From Oxyruncus cristatus (taxonomy: Eukaryota > Chordata > Aves > Passeriformes > Cotingidae): 64,000 nt of DNA. Of the stretch, positions 59,464 to 64,000 are shown in pieces. The notes beneath the pieces were generated by a model, which was not told the DNA's origin, ran no database searches, and saw only the letters and a program-made list of their open reading frames with translations. The position numbers and the translations under genes were made by a program. The stretch is taken from assembly GCA_013399855.1 (NCBI GenBank), contig VXAY01003151.1:251466-315465 (forward strand), given 5' to 3'. Each line of letters starts with the position of its first letter. Positions within the stretch are counted from its first letter, which is position 1.

Positions 59464-59529
59464 CTGAAAAACACAGGCTAGAAAAGGTACAAAAAACGCT
59501 ATCACATTCCCAATTCCTTCATGGTCCTC
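59464..59529 (-). CDS. SEC22C: SEC22C penultimate coding exon
   Basis: This 66-bp exon encodes 22 residues (EDHEGIGNVIAFFVPFLACV plus FQ), the loop and start of the second membrane helix. The corresponding mammalian exon has the same length and a closely similar sequence. It is flanked by the acceptor 'ttttaatcccaacag' and the donor 'gtatgt'. Both junctions are phase 0, so reading passes in frame from the preceding exon (ending SFQ) to the last one (starting CYLYL). It is far too short to be found as a free open frame, and is called from splice sites, phase and family match together. Confidence 0.95.
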
Positions 59530-60078
59530 CTGTTGGGATTAAAAGAAGTGACAAACAACTACGTCAGGCACAGTTTTTAGCAAGGGCTGCTTGATATTTG
59601 AGAACACTACAAAAATAGTCAAGTACCTCTCATCTTAGTTTATGCTGATTGACTGTAACAGTGTTAAACACCAAGATCAATATCATTGAACAAGACACCA
59701 AGAACTTATGTGGCAGTTCCTGCTAAATAAAACTGTGTCAGCATCACAGCCAGGACACTTTTGCTTCTAAGATGTTGTTTGCAGTTTCATGTTAGTTTAA
59801 AAAAAAAAAACAAACCAAAAAAAAAAAACCCAGAGAAGGATCTAAAATAAAATACAAGAACAGGAGAGGAGAAAAAAAATTCAATCCAGCCAGGTTGGCA
59901 AGAGTAAAATATTTCTACAAATTTTAACCAGAATAAAAGGCAAAAAGTTTGTGATATACAACAAAACACAGCAGGTCAGGCAGGTGTGTTATCCAGCAGA
60001 ACAGCCACCCTCAACATGGTTACCCAAGGAATTCTCTGCCTTTGGCTCATTCCCAGGATTCAGTGCCATCAGGGGTAC
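59530..60078 (-). other. SEC22C: SEC22C intron between the helix-1 and helix-2 exons
   Basis: 549 bp with donor 'CAG|gtaccc' at 60078 and acceptor 'cccaacag' at 59530. Reading through the donor would add 29 codons before a stop near 59989, so an intron-retaining form would have a different C-terminus. Confidence 0.88.
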
Positions 60079-60184
60079 CTGAAATGAATATTCTGCCAGG
60101 TGGACGCCTCGGATGAGGTTCAGAGCTCCACACATGATGTTCAGGACAAGTGACAGGATGCCCAGGGGGGTCACAGGCTGCATT
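60079..60184 (-). CDS. SEC22C: SEC22C exon for the first membrane helix
   Basis: The exon begins after a pyrimidine-rich acceptor (cccttcttacag; AG at 60185-60186), with one base completing a codon from the previous exon. It then encodes 35 residues starting MQPVTPLGILSLVLNIMCGA and ending GVHLAEYSFQ. The stretch PLGILSLVLNIMCGALNLI is the first of the four C-terminal helices. In mammals the matching exon starts at a methionine near residue 181 of about 303, so that methionine is internal and not a start codon here. The phase-1-type entry means the coding sequence continues to the right. No exon for the longin domain or linker was found up to position 64000, so at least the first 180 residues lie outside the window. 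Confidence 0.95.
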
Positions 60185-63044
60185 CTGTAAGAAGGGACTT
60201 AAAAAAAAAAAAAAAAAAGAAAGAAAACCAGACATCAGTGAAAATTTGCACTATTGCTCTGAATCTTCTAACAGAAAACAATCCAAATCTGCTGTTGTGG
60301 GTTCTAAACATTTTCAAAACCTTTCGTGCTTGCTCCAGAGGAGACTAATTATGAACAGAAAAACCATTTTCTGCTGTTGCATTTCACTGTTCTGTTCTGC
60401 AGACACCTAGAAATCAGCAAGAGATCTGGAGTATTTTTTAAACAGATCAAGAATAGAATTTTTCTTGACCCATTTGGCATCAATGTCTTGCATTATGGTG
60501 CACAGAGATATTTTTCAAGTGTTTATTACAGCAGATTAGCGTGTTTAGCACTCCTCACAGGCCAGTGGAAAAGCCTTTCAGCACTCAAAGGTCTGGGAGA
60601 GGGCTTGGATTCCTGACACCAATATCAGCAAGACAGCAACTCCTCTCTTCCTTAATCAGTAATTATGTATTTCTTTCTGAGGGCTCAGGCTGCCCACATT
60701 CCACAGGTAGGGAATTATCTGCCTCCTTCCCTTCTCACCTTCTCCACTGGTGCTTAACACCCACACTCCCTAACACCGTCTCTTCAGGATAATCTCATTG
60801 ATAAGACACCCTAATTAAGGTCAAAGCAATTATCCTAAGTGTGTGTTGAACTTGGAAATCTGCTGCCTCTTCATCCAGGGCTGTCCCAAACCCCACCTAC
60901 GGTTTTCCCTCGCTCGCCCAACAGCAGATTCCACACCTTGACACTCACCCACATTTCATCCCTGCCTTTGGGTCACCACAAGCAGGACACTGCCAGCTTA
61001 ATAAAAAAAGGGGAGTCGGCAGCTCAGATACCAAATTCAAACCCTCTCCTGCACTGCAAGACACAGGAGGGAATGAACTGAGCCCTCAGGAAGCCTCCCC
61101 AGCTCTCAGGATCTCTGGATCTCCTTCTCAGGATCTCCTGTCCGGGTGTATCCAGATCCTGGCTGTCAGAGATAAACTCTGGCTTCATTTCAGTGTCTTC
61201 TCCTTCAAGAGGTTTTGAGAGATGGGTGTAAAAAAAATCTGGTGCCAAATTAACACAGGGACGTAATGCATCTTTTCTAGGGGTCTCTGTAATTAATCTG
61301 TCTGGCACACACACATCATTTCACCTCCAAAGCAACTGTATTAATTCTATTTGATTTGTGTCACTTTTTGGAGCGTTACTGTATATTACAGTCAGAGTGG
61401 TATAACTCTGTCATCAAAGGCAATTTGGCTTTTTTTTTTTTTTTTTTTCAGACAGTGACATTTAAGGCCCAAACAGTGCCCTGAACAGAAGCTGTGGCAG
61501 CATCTTTGTTCACTCACTGACCCCAGAATTCAGTTTCCTGCTATTTTTGATCAATTAAATCATGTTACGGCTCTCTCACACACACAGGAATTTCCAAATA
61601 AAGACTCTTCCTCAGATTCTAAGATTTACTTCAGAGGCACAAAATGTCTCTCAAACAAATTAGTATTGTCAAGCAGAAGTTGTCATTCATTGAACAGGAT
61701 CCTGCAAACTACACGTGTCGAGAGTTCCCAGTCCCCAGGGAAGAACAATGCAGGTCTCAACATATTCCTTCTGCAACATGGAATATTATGTAAAAGTTAC
61801 ACTTTCCTTAGTCCAGGAGGATAAAAAGAATTGCTGTCACAGATGCAGGGGAGATTAAATATCCAGGATTCAGAGTTTGGATTCTGTGAGAACTGATCTT
61901 GAAATCGTGGAGCTTTATTTCTGCCATTCGGTTCTGAGGTTTAATTCACAAACTGAAACTGCACAGAAACGTGAGGTTGGTCCTGCTAAGGGAAAAATTA
62001 TCACACTTTCTTGTGTGAATTCCATCATAATTTAAGGAGAATTTCATATTAGAATGGCTTATTAAATTAAATAAGTGAACAGGAGAGTACAAGCACTTAG
62101 TCCAAGACAGCACAATTTCGCACATGCACAAATAAATTTTAACTGGGTTTCAAACTGATTTGACTCTTCAAAGGGCAGAAGTTGTGCATTCCAGAGCACC
62201 AGATCCACAGAGAAACCTTTTGGAACTGTGGGTTATGTAGCACCCCCAGGCAAAATGCACCTGCAGGTCTGAACATGCACAGAACACCTCTGTGAAAACA
62301 CCCTCACACAAGGAAGAAATTGAAACCTCTGCCCATAAAAGATTTTGCGAGCAGAGGCCTCTGCCCATTTAACACCAGCACTCTGTGCTGCCTCCTCAAG
62401 GCCCAGCACCAGGGAGTGACTCACTCAGAGCATCTGGAATGAGATATGAAATCAAACAGTTTAGAATAAAATACGAGCACACAAAAGACAAGCGATGTGA
62501 GACAGCTTCAAGAAACACCTTTAGAAGGACTCTGAAGGACTCCCTGTGTGCCTACAAAAGATTAAGAACATTCATCAAGGGGAGCTGCATAATTTCCCAG
62601 CTCCTTTACTGGACAAATTGCACAAGTTGTTCTGCTTCCCAGAGCCAGTTCTGATGAGAAAACACTTCCCTCCTCAGAGAAAGCTACTCAGACCTCACAT
62701 TTCTGCTGTACCTGTGTCCTCCAGAGCACCACCAGCTGTGCCCAAACCACGGCACGAGGTGAGGCCTTGCAGCAGCAGCTGGGCTTGGGTAGGCGTGGAT
62801 CAGTGGAAGGGCTTTTGTAGCAAGAGCTGGGCTGGGTTTAGTGAACACAGGGAAGGAACAAACAGAAGAATGCAAATAAAACCGAAGGAAAAGCTCTTGT
62901 TCCCACAAATAGTAACAAGGACAAAACTGCCCTGCCTTTTCCATCCCTTTTCACACTAAACTGAAGAGCCAGGGGATGAGCTCACATGGCTCCAGAGAAT
63001 CCAGGAGCCAGTTACAGCCATGTGAGGAGAGGGATGGTCTGATC
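60185..63044 (-). other. SEC22C: SEC22C intron (left part), no exon recognised
   Basis: The intron starts with an A18 run at 60201-60218, which is the T-rich tract of the acceptor on the transcribed strand. A T18 run lies at 61431-61448. None of the open frames here resembles the SEC22C longin domain or linker. Confidence 0.7.
60201..60218 (+). repeat. Poly-A tract beside a SEC22C acceptor
   Basis: On the minus strand this is an extended T-run 15 bases upstream of the acceptor, so length changes here could affect splicing. Confidence 0.85.
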
Positions 63045-63741
63045 ATCCATGGACTGATCTATCTGCACCAGGGAATCAATGGACTGATCTATCTGCACCA
63101 GGGAATCCATGGATTGATCTATCTGCACCAGGGAATCCATGGACTGATCTATCTGCAGAGGGGAATCCATGGACTGATCTATCTGCACCGGGGAATCCAT
63201 GGATTGATCTACCTGCACAGGGGAATCCATGGATTGATCTACCTGCACTGGGGAATCCATGGATTGATCTACCTGCACTGGGGAATGAAAGGACTGATCT
63301 ATCTGCACCAGGAAATCCATGGACTGATCTATCTGCACTGGGGAATCCATGGATTGATCCATCTGCACTGCGGAATCCATGGATTGATCCACCTGCACTA
63401 AGGAAACCATGGATTGATCCATCTGCACTAGGGAATCCATGGAATGATCTATCTGCACTAGGGAATGCAGGGACTGATCTACCTGCACTAGGGAATCCAT
63501 GGAATGATCTATCTGCACTAGGGAATGCAGGGACTGATCTACCTGCACTAGGGAATCCATGGAATGATCTATCTGCACTAGGGAATGCAGGGACTGATCT
63601 ACCTGCACTAGGGAATCCATGGATTGATCCATCTGCACTAGGGAATCCATGGATTGATCTATCTGCACCAGGGAATCTATGGACTGATCTATCTGCAGCA
63701 GGGAATCCATGGACTGATCTACCTGCACCGGGGAATGCAGA
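63045..63741. repeat. 30-bp minisatellite in a SEC22C intron
   Basis: About 23 head-to-tail copies of a 30-bp unit (gatctatctgcaccagggaa plus tccatggact). Because 30 is a multiple of three, the array is open in several frames. The minus strand gives repeats of VQIDQSMDSL in one frame and GADRSVHGFP in another. The plus strand gives HGLIYLHQGI. At 63421-63600 a two-unit, 60-bp cassette is repeated three times almost without change. Each unit carries the palindrome CCATGG and most carry GGGAATCC. No coding function is inferred. Confidence 0.96.
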
Positions 63742-64000
63742 CACGATGAAATCCTGCTCACCTGCAACCACAGCACTTCAAGAACAGCAGGGCCATCACA
63801 CAAATAACATCAATTTGGGAACAAACACTCTGCACTCAGCTAAACTTAGAGCAGCAAAGTAGGGATTCAGCTGGTAGGGAATGATGAGAGGGGAGAGACA
63901 TAAGCCAGGAAAGCCGACTCCAGAGGAGGGAAACAGATGATCACAAACATGATCCTTAAAATAAAGGCAGAACAATCTGTGAGAGTATTTGGGTTAGAGC
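63742..64000 (-). other. SEC22C: SEC22C intron (continuation), no exon recognised
   Basis: Unique sequence to the window edge. Upstream SEC22C exons are expected beyond it. Confidence 0.6.

Noticed and set aside
61024..61314. 96-codon minus-strand frame as a missing SEC22C upstream exon
   Set aside because: The translation has no resemblance to the longin domain or linker of SEC22C and lacks a donor compatible with the helix-1 exon phase.
63012..63803. 263-codon repetitive frame on the SEC22C strand as a real exon
   Set aside because: Frames stay open in several phases because the unit is 30 bp. No splice sites or family match support translation.

Overview
This window looks like bird genomic DNA, probably from a neoavian bird and perhaps a songbird. 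It carries about 43 recognisable fragments of the avian chicken-repeat-1 (CR1) non-LTR retrotransposon. Several keep the CR1-typical ATTCTATG-type 3' tail, and two keep part of the reverse transcriptase. One gene is recognised: the 3' part of SEC22C, on the minus strand. The species is not fixed by anything I can see.

From 1 to about 53.6 kb the window is intergenic or intronic background with no recognised protein-coding exon. CR1 pieces occur about once per 1.2 kb, in both orientations and from at least two subfamilies. The largest are at 11713-12636 (+), 18464-19440 (-, interrupted by a 520-base run of N), 20022-20700 (-), 37458-38010 (-) and 39768-40452 (+). This part also holds a 23-bp minisatellite with a 92-bp higher-order period (25156-26064), two strong G-quadruplex motifs (8837-8900 and 18332-18346), small local duplications, a dispersed 42-bp repeat pair and several poly-A tracts.

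From about 54.26 kb to the right edge the window holds the end of SEC22C, transcribed right to left. Three coding exons are visible with correct splice sites and phases: 60079-60184, 59464-59529 and 58005-58205 (stop at 58005-58007). They encode the four-helix membrane domain, about the last 123 of roughly 303 residues. The N-terminal longin domain must lie beyond position 64000. An inferred 3' UTR of about 3.7 kb runs down to a polyadenylation signal at 54273-54278, with two abutting Pumilio-type octamers just upstream of it. No CR1 piece was seen from 53.6 to 64 kb. A 30-bp minisatellite (63045-63741), open in several reading frames, lies in an upstream intron.

Most long open frames here are antisense or sense reads through CR1, or reads through tandem repeats whose unit is a multiple of three. 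I treated them as non-genes. I found no tRNA, rRNA, CRISPR, promoter or intact mobile element, and no convincing new biological system. The most interesting leads are the tandem Pumilio sites, the two minisatellites with higher-order structure, the 46-bp repeat in the SEC22C 3' UTR and the sharp change in repeat density at 53.6 kb.
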